From CAYVUM01 sp964619055 (lineage in GTDB: Bacteria; Pseudomonadota; Alphaproteobacteria; Rhodospirillales; Defluviicoccaceae), in the NCBI GenBank assembly GCA_964619055.1, contig CAZUDB010000006.1:1-64000 (forward strand): a stretch of DNA of 64,000 nucleotides, in the 5' to 3' direction. The notes beneath the pieces were generated by a model, which made no database searches, was not told the origin of the DNA, and worked only from the letters and a program-made list of their open reading frames with translations. The position numbers and the translations under genes are program-made. Shown piece after piece: positions 15,530-23,771 of this stretch (its first letter is position 1; the number at the start of each line of letters is the position of its first letter).

Positions 15530-16864
15530 ATGTATACCGATCGTCAGGGCAACACTCTAACCGGCGCAACGGCCGAATCAGCGCAGCTGTATGACAAAGC
15601 TGTCGAAGCCTTTAACGTCTATCGCGGCGATCCGATTGCCCTCGCTGACGATGCCATTGCGACAGCACCGGCCTTCGTGATGGCGCACATACTGAAGGCG
15701 CACCTTTTTGCCGCCGCCACAGAGCCGGCGGCAGTTGTCGAGGCCCTGGTCGTGCTCGAGCACGCCAAGACACTGGCAGCGACCGAGCGAGAGGCCTCTC
15801 ATCTGGCGGCTTTAGATAGGGTTTTGCGGGGCGATTGGACCGCCGCAGCTGTGGTACTGGACCGCCACACCATGCATTACCCCCACGATTTGGTGGCCCT
15901 CCAGGTTGGTCACCTCACGGACTTCTATCGAGGCAACGCGCGAGACCTGCGTGACCGGGTTGCACGGGTGCTGCCGCTTTGGTCGTCGGACGTCCCCGGG
16001 CATTCGTTCGTGCTGGGCTTGTATGCCTTCGGGCTGGAGGAAACCGGCGATTACGCTCGTGCTGAAGACTTCGGACGCCAAGCCCTTGAAATCCAGCCCC
16101 TGGACTGTTGGGCTCACCACGCCGTCGCCCATGTCCTGGAGATGCAGGGCCGCGCGCACGAGGGCATCGCCTGGATGACTAGCAGGGAGCCCTATTGGTC
16201 CGGTGCCGACAACTTCTTCAAGGTCCACAACTGGTGGCATCGCGCCCTGTTTCATCTGGATCTTGGTCAGATCGATGACGTGCTTGCCCTCTATGATGGC
16301 CCGATCCGCGAAGACCGAAGCGAAATCGCCCTTGATCTCGTCGATGCCTCGGCATTGCTATGGCGGCTGCAGTTGACGGGCACCGATGTTGGCGAACGCT
16401 GGTCCGAAGTGTCCGACGCGTGGGATCAGCACGCGGACGGTCGCACCTATCCGTTCAACGATTGGCATGCCGTCATGGCGTATCTGGGTGCCGGGCGTCT
16501 TGGCGAGGTTGAGCGGATTTTGGCGGCTTATCGCAACCATTCTACCCACGGCCCTGAAACGGCACGATGGGCACGCCAAGTAAGTCTACCTCTGGTGGAG
16601 GGCTTCCGAGCCTTCTGGCAAGGCAAATACGAGGCCGCCGTGGAACGGCTGCACCCCGCTCGCTTCATCGTTAACAGCTTTGGCGGCAGTCATGCGCAAC
16701 GCGACATCATTGACTGGACCCTGACCGAAGCAGCGCTGCGTGGTGGCCTGAACGACGTGGCGGTATCCCTCGCCCATGAGCGGCTTGCCCTGAAGCCGAC
16801 AAGCCCCGTCAATCAGGGTTTCCTCAATCGTGCCGAGACTGCCCGACGCGATCGCTCCCACTGA
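15530..16864 (+). CDS. TPR protein related to TTC38
   Basis: A 444-residue helical-repeat protein without a signal peptide. Sequence such as GHSFVLGLYAFGLEETGDYA, HHAVAHVLEMQGRAHEGIAW and NWWHRALFHLDLGQIDDVL matches the TTC38 group (tetratricopeptide protein 38), found in eukaryotes and many bacteria. Its biochemical role is unknown; such repeats usually bind partner proteins. ATG 15530 is chosen for its GGAAG site 9 bp upstream. It is a single gene followed by a terminator-like hairpin. Confidence 0.85.
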   Translation: MYTDRQGNTLTGATAESAQLYDKAVEAFNVYRGDPIALADDAIATAPAFVMAHILKAHLFAAATEPAAVVEALVVLEHAKTLAATEREASHLAALDRVLRGDWTAAAVVLDRHTMHYPHDLVALQVGHLTDFYRGNARDLRDRVARVLPLWSSDVPGHSFVLGLYAFGLEETGDYARAEDFGRQALEIQPLDCWAHHAVAHVLEMQGRAHEGIAWMTSREPYWSGADNFFKVHNWWHRALFHLDLGQIDDVLALYDGPIREDRSEIALDLVDASALLWRLQLTGTDVGERWSEVSDAWDQHADGRTYPFNDWHAVMAYLGAGRLGEVERILAAYRNHSTHGPETARWARQVSLPLVEGFRAFWQGKYEAAVERLHPARFIVNSFGGSHAQRDIIDWTLTEAALRGGLNDVAVSLAHERLALKPTSPVNQGFLNRAETARRDRSH

Positions 16865-16882
16865 TCCGCCGATACTACGAAG

Positions 16883-16921
16883 ACCGCGCTGTTTAGTCGC
16901 TCAACGGTCGAGCGCGGTTTT
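16883..16921 (+). terminator. Terminator-like hairpin after the TPR gene
   Basis: ACCGCGCT (16883-16890) pairs with AGCGCGGT (16911-16918), followed by a short T-run. The 20-nt loop is long for an intrinsic terminator, so efficiency is uncertain. It lies 19 bp after the TPR stop. Confidence 0.5.
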
Positions 16922-16980
16922 CCCGGGATCACATTCAGCATAAGATTTGTTCAAACGCCAGCGGGGGCGCTCACCAAGGC

Positions 16981-17187
16981 CTAGCCCTTAGCAAGCGCTC
17001 CCGTCGGGAGGGTGCCGCAATCCTGGGCGGTTCCGGAATTGAGGTACACGGCCATCTCGACGCCGCAGCGACCGCATTGCGGCTGGCATCCGTAAAAAGT
17101 GTGCACATCCCGCCAAGTCTTGGCCCCGGCCTTGGCAGCGGCCAAAACTTGGCGTTCGGTGATTGCGTTGCAGTTGCACACATACAT
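16981..17187 (-). CDS. bfd: Bacterioferritin-associated ferredoxin
   Basis: A 68-residue [2Fe-2S] protein that passes electrons to bacterioferritin to release stored iron. The cluster ligands Cys4, Cys6, Cys38 and Cys41 are at the same positions as in E. coli Bfd (VCNCNAIT; QCGRC). An extra Cys34 is present in this protein. It is divergent from bfr, with a Fur-box-like site between them, so iron storage and release appear to share one control region. Confidence 0.94.
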   Translation of the reverse strand: MYVCNCNAITERQVLAAAKAGAKTWRDVHTFYGCQPQCGRCGVEMAVYLNSGTAQDCGTLPTGALAKG

Positions 17188-17242
17188 CGGAAGTCGTAGC
17201 CTCCTCGGGCCTCCTGTGCGTCGTCCGGATAATATGTGAAAA

Positions 17243-17257
17243 TGATACTTATTGTCA
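17243..17257. promoter_or_regulatory. Fur-box-like operator between bfd and bfr
   Basis: TGATACTTATTGTCA is a 7-1-7 near-palindrome with two departures from the classical TGATAATNATTATCA core. It sits 56 bp upstream of the bfd start in the divergent bfd-bfr region. In alphaproteobacteria Irr or RirA may replace Fur in iron control, so the identity of the regulator is inference. Confidence 0.6.
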
Positions 17258-17356
17258 ATTGGCCGTATCGCAAAGGTTGTGCACGTGCGACGTCATCGGA
17301 CACTGCAACACCAGCGTACCATAGTTGTGAGACAATCAAGCTGACGGAGGCAATCG

Positions 17357-17839
17357 ATGAAGGGTGAACCGGAAGTCCTACAACACCTCAATGTAATTCT
17401 TAAAAACGAGTTGACGGCGATCAACCAGTACTTTTTGCACGCCCGCATGCTTGCAGACTGGGGTTATGATCGACTCGCCAATAAAGTGTATCATGAATCG
17501 CTCGGCGAAATGAAACACGCCGATCAGCTTATACAACGCATTCTAATGTTAGATGGCCTGCCCAACCTACAAGACCTTGGAAAATTGCGGATCGGTGAAA
17601 ACGTCCCCGAAGTGCTGGAGTGTGATCTGTCGTCCGAGGTTGCAAACCAAGGTTGCCTCAAAACGGCAATTGCTGTTTGCGAAGAAAAACGTGATTTTGT
17701 GTCTCGCGAGATCCTCGAAAAAATTCTTGACGAAACCGAAGAGCACATCGACTGGATTGAAACTCAACAATACCGCCTCGATCAAGTCGGACTTCAAAAT
17801 TATCTACAAGAACACATGCACGGCGGAGATGAGGATTAA
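17357..17839 (+). CDS. bfr: Bacterioferritin
   Basis: Haem-binding ferritin subunit of 160 residues that stores iron as a ferric mineral in a 24-mer. Haem ligand Met52 (GEMKHA) and the ferroxidase ligands Glu18, Glu51, His54, Glu94 and His130 align with E. coli Bfr. The position of bridging Glu127 is Thr in ETEEH, with Glu on both sides. The motif DFVSREILEKIL and the C-terminal GLQNYLQEHM are diagnostic. The gene is more AT-rich in codon choice than its neighbours. ATG 17357 follows a CGGAGG site. Confidence 0.95.
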   Translation: MKGEPEVLQHLNVILKNELTAINQYFLHARMLADWGYDRLANKVYHESLGEMKHADQLIQRILMLDGLPNLQDLGKLRIGENVPEVLECDLSSEVANQGCLKTAIAVCEEKRDFVSREILEKILDETEEHIDWIETQQYRLDQVGLQNYLQEHMHGGDED

Positions 17840-18481
17840 AACGGTCGGGTTGCCAAGCAGACCCCTCGACGCCACAAATCACACGAACTTTCCGCTTATA
17901 CGGTAACTTCGCCTGCCATCAAAGCCATTAGGCCGTGTGGCGGAAACACAACGAACTGACAGCCCACGGCGGAACAAACGCCCTGCAACACGCAATGCAC
18001 AAGCGTTTGGCCCGCCGGTGGGTCGCACGAAAGGTTAAGCAGTTGCGGCGAGCACGATAGCGACGTGGTTTCACGATTCTCTCGGAGGCGGGCATTCGAG
18101 CAGTCAACAAGCCTTAAATGATGATGCTTTTGAGTCGCAGTGTTGAACTAATCTGGTCGGAGAAGGTCGCTGACAGCGACTCGCACCTCTAAAAGCCAGC
18201 AGGCAAACTCAGGACAAAAAAGCCAATTACATTGAAAATTTTAAGACTATTTGCAGGTCTGTCCGGCCATTGTGGCGTTCCGATCAACAACTTGACCGAT
18301 CCGGCAAAAAAACGCAAAGCCACCATCTCTCTTTAGACGTTGACAATGGAAGCCTCAATCAGTGCTATGCACCGATGGTGGCATTGCCAAGGCTCTGATG
18401 GGTGGTGCGCCGATCCGGTTGAGGCGAGCTTTGGCACCCCCGCAGCCTTGGCGGGCGTGATCACCCTGGATGGAGTGGCCG
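17840..18481. other. 640-bp non-coding stretch after bfr
   Basis: The region between bfr and the transglycosylase gene is AT-richer than the genes around it, with A/T runs near 18220-18320. A short plus-strand frame at 18340-18615 has no ribosome site, no recognisable motif and overlaps the next gene, so I do not call it. I see no hairpin terminator with a T-run and no tRNA. It may hold remnants or regulatory RNA, but nothing can be supported. Confidence 0.45.
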
Positions 18482-19438
18482 ATGAGCCCGCGACCGCAAC
18501 GATCGTTTTTGATCAGGAACGCCCGTCAGTCCACCCGCATCGTCCTCGGGCTCTGCGTGGCTTGGGCATTTGTTTGGACGGCATCACCCGCGACCGCCGA
18601 CAAGCCGTCGGTTAGCGGGCGCGCTGTTTCCGCGGTCGGATCGTTTCCCGACCAACCCCAGTGGCGCTCCGGCCATATCCGACGTGACCAGCAAGGAAAT
18701 CTGACTCTTGATAGGCGGTCCGGTGCCGACCGTCGGCTCAAGCAAGGCCCACTCCTGAAGGCAGGGCTGCCAAAACTTCCGCCCGTGAGCGGCTGCCCGG
18801 CCGGCACCGCCGGGCGCGCGTCCATCGCCGCGCCCAAGGATATCGGCCGGATCGTCCACGAAATCGCGCCCAAGCACGGCGTCGACCCCAACTTGGTACT
18901 GGCCGTGATTAAGGTCGAGTCCAATTTCCAGGTGCGCGCCGTATCCCCGAAAGCCGCCCAGGGCCTGATGCAGTTGATCCCCGCAACGGCCGAGCGTTTC
19001 GGCGTGCGCGATAGCTTCAAGCCGCGGGAAAACATTCGCGGCGGGGTACGCTATCTGCGCTGGCTGCTTGACCACTTCGGTGGCGATTTATCTTTGGTGT
19101 TGGCTGGCTATAATGCAGGTGAACGAGCGGTCAAGAAGCATGGCGGTATTCCGCCCTACGCCGAAACCAAGGCCTATGTCCGCAAGGTCATGTCCCTTTA
19201 CGGCTGCGGCGGCGGCTACGGCAACGCGAAATTCAGCAAAGCAAATTTTGGAGTTATTGGCCTAAAAAAGGGGAACAAGAACAGCATCGCCGGAACGACG
19301 GGAGCGTTTCACAACCCGAACGACATGTGGTCGCCCCGGCCGAGTGAAAAGAAGCGCCGCGTGCGGGACTGTGACGCGGGGCGGGGTTGGAGCGTGTTTG
19401 CAGGCGCACCGGGCGCCCGCCATCAAACCTGCCGGTAA
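18482..19438 (+). CDS. Lytic transglycosylase (SLT domain)
   Basis: Exported peptidoglycan lyase of 318 residues. Its N-terminus holds a signal segment (RIVLGLCVAWAFVWTASPATA) and a basic linker. The SLT domain is DIGRIVHEIAPKHGVDPNLV, then IKVESNF with catalytic Glu (Glu146 from this start), then AVSPKAAQGLMQLIPATAERFGV. GVRYLRWLLDHFGGDLSLVLAGYNAGERAV completes the fold. The basic tail after residue 240 is unusual in having Cys at both ends and no known domain. Start 18482 is preferred; an in-frame ATG at 18470 adds four residues. It lies alone on the plus strand, convergent with a lipoprotein gene. Confidence 0.9.
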   Translation: MSPRPQRSFLIRNARQSTRIVLGLCVAWAFVWTASPATADKPSVSGRAVSAVGSFPDQPQWRSGHIRRDQQGNLTLDRRSGADRRLKQGPLLKAGLPKLPPVSGCPAGTAGRASIAAPKDIGRIVHEIAPKHGVDPNLVLAVIKVESNFQVRAVSPKAAQGLMQLIPATAERFGVRDSFKPRENIRGGVRYLRWLLDHFGGDLSLVLAGYNAGERAVKKHGGIPPYAETKAYVRKVMSLYGCGGGYGNAKFSKANFGVIGLKKGNKNSIAGTTGAFHNPNDMWSPRPSEKKRRVRDCDAGRGWSVFAGAPGARHQTCR

Positions 19439-19451
19439 TTTGTGGCTACGC

Positions 19452-20003
19452 TCAATTGACGAACAGTGGATTGCGGTTGCGCTCGATGCCGCGTGGAAAC
19501 AACTCTAGTGCGACCTGTTGGATTAGGTTGCTGAACACTGGGTCGTCGGGACCACGCGTTGACTGAATGGAGCCGGTCACGTCGGAGATGACGTAATCAT
19601 CATCACAAAAGACCGCGTTGATCAGAACGGCGCCTCCGGCGGCGGGACCTTCCCCTTGGCCCTCGCCGCGGCATTGTGGCCTGCCGCCCGAACCAGCGTT
19701 GAAGCGCCACACTACCCGCATCGTCTGACTTCCCGCCTCCTCCGGGTCCGTGGTGAAACGAGCGTCGCTTGACCATGTGATGGCCCGTGCCATTTCGTTA
19801 ACGACGATATCGTTCAGTTGCGCCTCATCCATCACGTATGGCCGCCCTTCGATCTGGACCAGCAGCGGACCGGAGCTGCCCATCAACGTGGAGGCGAACA
19901 CCCAGCTCTGGTCCGACTGTTGGCGACGCCCAACGACGGGAACATCTGCACAGCCGACCATGACGACCAGGGCGGTTACGATGATTGCAAAACGCATCAA
20001 CAT
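19452..20003 (-). CDS. Putative lipoprotein of unknown function
   Basis: A 183-residue protein with a hydrophobic N-terminus and a lipobox-like VMVGC at residues 14-18, so it is probably lipid-anchored. The mature part contains GPLLVQIEGRPYVMDEAQLNDIV and a Gly-rich PAAGGAVLINAVFCDDDYV strand. I do not recognise the family. It converges on the transglycosylase gene with only 13 bp between stops, and is divergent from the next exported protein. Confidence 0.6.
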   Translation of the reverse strand: MLMRFAIIVTALVVMVGCADVPVVGRRQQSDQSWVFASTLMGSSGPLLVQIEGRPYVMDEAQLNDIVVNEMARAITWSSDARFTTDPEEAGSQTMRVVWRFNAGSGGRPQCRGEGQGEGPAAGGAVLINAVFCDDDYVISDVTGSIQSTRGPDDPVFSNLIQQVALELFPRGIERNRNPLFVN

Positions 20004-20181
20004 GGGCTGGTCGGTCCTTCCGTAGATCGGATGGCTGAAGCGAGGGCGAAGCCTCGCATTATCGGCATCTCAATAGCTCTTAGTATGGGCGAAACGGGGT
20101 GATCCGCGAAGATCCAGCTGTGGTGCTCGACAGCGTCGGTCACTCGCCCCACATGACGGTCGTATGGTGAAGGTTAAGTCA

Positions 20182-20796
20182 ATGCCGGACCACACTGAGC
20201 TTCGAGGTTTGGGGCTAGGAATCGCAACGCTCCCGTTTTCCCTAGCTTTCGTTGTCATTTGTGCCTTGGCAACCACACCGGCCCGCGCCGACACGCCCTC
20301 GCCGGGGATTGCCGCCATCGACCGGGAGGGAACGGCGGCTGCCGCACGGCAGTTCTTGCCAGGTCCTTCGCGCACGGTGGTTTGGGACGACCCCGACTCG
20401 AGCATCGAGCGTCCCCAGCGGCAGTTTCGCGGGCGCTCTCCCGACACTGAGCAGGTCCCCTTGATCCAGCGTCGGCGTCAAACAACTGATTTCGTGGAGC
20501 CAAACCTGGCGAGCACGGATCGACGTCAGCGATTGTCAAGGCGCCTCAATCAGGTTGAGCGGGAGCTTGCTGGCCAACCGCGGACCTCGTCGGCACGCCG
20601 CGCCGTCGATCCCGCGCGGGACCGTCGCGACGACCGCAGGCGGTCTGCGCTGCAGCGTGAGCGCCAGGATCTGTTGTTTGAGTTGAACATTCAACAGCCC
20701 GCCACTGTTCGATATCCGGCCGCGAGCGTGCCGGTCCGAGTCCGGACTCTGGATCGTCTGGTCCCGCGCCGAAGCGTGTCCGGTCAGCCGCGTTAA
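20182..20796 (+). CDS. Exported Arg-rich protein of unknown function
   Basis: A 204-residue product with a signal segment (GIATLPFSLAFVVICALATTPARA-D). The remainder is strongly basic, rich in Arg, Gln and Pro (QRRRQTTDFVEPN, DRRQRLSRRLNQVERELAG), and predicted largely disordered or coiled. No family is recognised. The ATG at 20182 is used because GAAGG lies 9 bp upstream; an upstream ATG at 20164 adds six residues. The next gene starts 38 bp downstream on the same strand. Confidence 0.5.
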   Translation: MPDHTELRGLGLGIATLPFSLAFVVICALATTPARADTPSPGIAAIDREGTAAAARQFLPGPSRTVVWDDPDSSIERPQRQFRGRSPDTEQVPLIQRRRQTTDFVEPNLASTDRRQRLSRRLNQVERELAGQPRTSSARRAVDPARDRRDDRRRSALQRERQDLLFELNIQQPATVRYPAASVPVRVRTLDRLVPRRSVSGQPR

Positions 20797-20834
20797 CACG
20801 GCCCCTCAGCGATCGCCTTCATGTGGAGCTGCCG

Positions 20835-22052
20835 ATGCCGGATGGAAGCAACTCTGCCTCAGAGCAAGGGATCGAAACCGTCGAAAACAATCAAGCGATC
20901 AGTGCGGTAAAGGTGGTCAACGGCCTCAACGCCGTCTCAGCCGCCGACTGGGATGCGGCGGCCGGAAGCGATGATCCCTTTGTCAGTTCTGCGTTCCTCG
21001 CGGCCTTGGAGGATTCCGGCGCCGTTGGCGCCAAGAGCGGCTGGCTGCCCCATCACTTGGTCGCGGTCGATGACACGGACCGCGTGTTGGGCTGTGCGCC
21101 GCTATACCTGAAGTCCCACTCTTATGGTGAGTATGTGTTCGACTGGAGCTGGGCTGACGCCTATGAGCGCGCCGGGGGCACCTATTATCCGAAGTTTCAA
21201 TGCGGCGTGCCGTTCACGCCGGTAACCGGACGGCGTCTGCTCGTCCGTGACGACGCACCGCCGGAGACAGCGGACGTGCTGGCCAGTGCCCTGGTGCAGC
21301 TTGCGGAGGAAACGCGTGTCTCGTCCGTGCACGTTACGTTCGCCACCGAGGCCGAATGCGAGCGGTTTCGCACTCTAGGCCTGCTGATTCGCCATGGCCA
21401 ACAATTCCACTGGGCGAACGCCAGTTATGGCAGCTTCGATGATTTCCTGGGCGACCTGGCATCTCGCAAGCGCAAGGCCATCCGTAAGGAACGTCGCGAG
21501 GTCGCCGACTGCGGGGTTAAGATCCGGGCCCTGTCGGGCCGCGATATCGAAGAGCGACATTGGGACGCGTTTTGTGCGTTTTACCATGATACCCACGCGC
21601 GCAAATGGGGTCAGGCATACTTGAACCGGTGGTTCTTTTCGCTGCTGGGTGAACGGCTGGGCGAACGGGTCGTGCTGATGTTGGCCGAAGACGGCAGCGG
21701 CACACCAGTCGCCGGCGCACTCAATCTGCGCGGGCATGACGCGCTTTACGGCCGCTATTGGGGATGCCTCGATAGCTTCAAGTTCCTCCATTTCGAGGCC
21801 TGTTATTATCGCGCCATCGACTATGCGATCGAGCAGGGCTTGGCCCGGGTCGAGGCCGGTGCCCAAGGACCGCACAAGGTTCAGCGCGGTTATCTGCCGG
21901 TGCGGACACTAAGCGCCCATTGGATCCGAGATCCGGGCTTTCGCGCCGGTGTCGCCCGCTTTCTCGATCACGAGCGGCCCGCGGTTGCGGCCGAGATGGC
22001 CGCACTGTCTGATCAGTCCCCCTTTCGCAAGGACGGCGAGCCCGGCGAATAA
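20835..22052 (+). CDS. GNAT-type peptidogalycan biosynthesis-like protein (DUF482 family)
   Basis: A 405-residue acyltransferase-fold protein. DDPFVSSAFLAALEDSGAVG at its N-terminus, GWLPHHL, YGEYVFDWSWADAY and KFQCGVPFTPVTG are typical of the family once annotated as peptidogalycan biosynthesis. YGRYWGC and HFEACYYRAIDYAIEQGL follow, with EAGAQGPHKVQRGY near the C-terminus. The substrate is not established, and the name is inherited from weak similarity. A GTG at 20823 could extend it by four residues. It is followed by a small exported protein gene on the same strand. Confidence 0.82.
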   Translation: MPDGSNSASEQGIETVENNQAISAVKVVNGLNAVSAADWDAAAGSDDPFVSSAFLAALEDSGAVGAKSGWLPHHLVAVDDTDRVLGCAPLYLKSHSYGEYVFDWSWADAYERAGGTYYPKFQCGVPFTPVTGRRLLVRDDAPPETADVLASALVQLAEETRVSSVHVTFATEAECERFRTLGLLIRHGQQFHWANASYGSFDDFLGDLASRKRKAIRKERREVADCGVKIRALSGRDIEERHWDAFCAFYHDTHARKWGQAYLNRWFFSLLGERLGERVVLMLAEDGSGTPVAGALNLRGHDALYGRYWGCLDSFKFLHFEACYYRAIDYAIEQGLARVEAGAQGPHKVQRGYLPVRTLSAHWIRDPGFRAGVARFLDHERPAVAAEMAALSDQSPFRKDGEPGE

Positions 22053-22087
22053 GGACTTGGTAACCATATGCCGTCATCGTGCTCGCC

Positions 22088-22438
22088 ATGAGCCGACGAA
22101 ACAGACGAATCCCACATTTCCTGGTTGCAGCAGTGACCACGCTGATCATGTCCGGTGGACCGCTGGCCGGAATGCTCGACGGCGGGATCACCAAAGGCCC
22201 TCTCCGCGCACCTGCTGCCGCCCCGCAGAATGGCTGCGTTAGGTTTGCCGCGACCCCGCGCGGCCCGGCCCTGATCAATCTGTGCCGCGGATGCCGTCTC
22301 GTCGCCGTGGAACGCTCAACCGCTCAAGGACGTGACACCAGCCGGACCAACTACCTGGTGGCGCCGCGATCGAGCGTCGCCCTGCCTCGCTCGGGCGGCG
22401 CGCTGGCCCGCATCGTTGGCGAACGCGCCTGTCGCTGA
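22088..22438 (+). CDS. Small exported protein of unknown function
   Basis: A 116-residue product with a signal-like segment (HFLVAAVTTLIMSGGPLAG). The mature part holds NGCVRFAATPRGPALINLCRGC, then RLVAVERS and YLVAPRSSVALP, ending ERACR. Four Cys flank beta-strand-like stretches, which suggests a small secreted beta domain with disulfides. I recall similar short alphaproteobacterial proteins but no function. A GTG at 22079 could add three residues. It lies 35 bp after the acyltransferase-like gene and converges with the CaiB-type gene. Confidence 0.55.
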   Translation: MSRRNRRIPHFLVAAVTTLIMSGGPLAGMLDGGITKGPLRAPAAAPQNGCVRFAATPRGPALINLCRGCRLVAVERSTAQGRDTSRTNYLVAPRSSVALPRSGGALARIVGERACR

Positions 22439-22476
22439 CGGGCCAGATCGAACCGGCGGGGCGATCCCGCAATATC

Positions 22477-23583
22477 CTATTCCGACAGCAAAGACCACCC
22501 GGCGAGAACCGCATCCGCGTCCGCGAACGCGACGTCGGCCCGCGGCGGCGGGGCTGCACCATCGATCCGCACCGGCAACAACACCTCCGTCCAATCGGGG
22601 TGACGACGAATCAAGCCGCGCGCTTGAACGTGGGCGTTGTCTGGAACCTCGTCATGGTCGAGAACAGCCTGAAAGCAGCAATCAATATCGCCAAGACGCG
22701 CCACCCAAGTCGATAACGGCTCCGAGGCGAACAGCTCCGCGACTTCGCCAATCAAGGCATGCTGGGGCAGCGGCTCATCCTGCCGTGCAATCCAGTCCGG
22801 CCGCCCAACGGCCTCGCAAAAATTGGCCCAGAATTTGGGCTCAAGCGGGCTGATCGTGACGAAGCGGTCGTCCTTGGTCCGATAAATCTGATAACCGGCC
22901 GAGCCTCCAGTCAGAAGCCCACGCCGACGCCGCGTATCGAACGCGAACGCCAACTCCTGAAGCGCAAGCAAGGCATCACTCATGCCGATGTCCAAGCTGC
23001 AGCCGGTGCCGTTCAATAAGCGCTCTCGCGCCACCAAAGCTGCCAAAATGGCAACCACACTCTGAAGCGCGCCAGCGTGGTCGGCCATAGGCGGAAACGG
23101 GATCACGGGTGCGTCTTCCGTGCCCGTCGCGCTGAGCGCTCCGGTGAGCGCCACATAGTTGAGGTCGTGGCCGGCGACCAAGCGATTGGGCCCCGTTTGG
23201 CCGTATCCAGACAACGCACAGTGAATCAGGCGACGGTTCAGGGACCGCAAATGCGCCTCGCCGAACCCAAGGCGTGCAAGGACTCCCGGCCGATAGGATT
23301 CGAGCAGAACATCCGACGCCTGGATCAGGCGCTCAAGAGTCGCACGACCCATAGGGTCCTTCAGATCGACCTCGACGACCCGCTTTCCCGCATTGACGAT
23401 ATGGTAGTACGGCGAAACCGATTCTTGCCCGTCTCGATCGAGCCGTCGGCCCGGCTCACCACCCGGTGGCTCGACCTTGATGACATCGGCACCGAAGTCA
23501 CCCAGCATCCGGGCCGCGAACGGGCCAGGGAGATATTGGCTGAGATCGAGCACACGGATGCCGTCCAGAATTGACAATGTCAT
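22477..23583 (-). CDS. CaiB/BaiF family CoA-transferase
   Basis: Class III CoA-transferase or acyl-CoA racemase of 368 residues. The N-terminal ILDGIRVLDLSQYLPGPFAARMLGDFGADVIKVE and EPGRRLDRDGQ are diagnostic. The catalytic Asp lies in the AGHDLNYVALTG segment. The ATG at 23583 follows GGGAGGG and begins the family's usual start; a longer frame adds 27 poorly conserved residues. It has no catabolic neighbours to indicate its acyl group. It is 188 bp downstream of clpA on the same strand. Confidence 0.92.
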   Translation of the reverse strand: MTLSILDGIRVLDLSQYLPGPFAARMLGDFGADVIKVEPPGGEPGRRLDRDGQESVSPYYHIVNAGKRVVEVDLKDPMGRATLERLIQASDVLLESYRPGVLARLGFGEAHLRSLNRRLIHCALSGYGQTGPNRLVAGHDLNYVALTGALSATGTEDAPVIPFPPMADHAGALQSVVAILAALVARERLLNGTGCSLDIGMSDALLALQELAFAFDTRRRRGLLTGGSAGYQIYRTKDDRFVTISPLEPKFWANFCEAVGRPDWIARQDEPLPQHALIGEVAELFASEPLSTWVARLGDIDCCFQAVLDHDEVPDNAHVQARGLIRRHPDWTEVLLPVRIDGAAPPPRADVAFADADAVLAGWSLLSE

Positions 23584-23771
23584 TGATGATCCCTCCCCAT
23601 GACCGGCACCGACATCTCGAGTGCACCCCAACGGCAGGCTGGCGCGGGGCGAACCATGCGTCAATGATCAGTTGAGAAGCAATTACGAACGTTCGCGAAA
23701 ACAACCCGATCGGCAAAGTCCAGGAGTGATAACTTTTCAGCCCGGACCGTGCCCCCCAACCGCGCGGGGCG

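Noticed and set aside
18340..18615. A 91-residue plus-strand frame upstream of the transglycosylase
   Set aside because: No ribosome site, no recognisable motif, and it overlaps the real gene in another frame.
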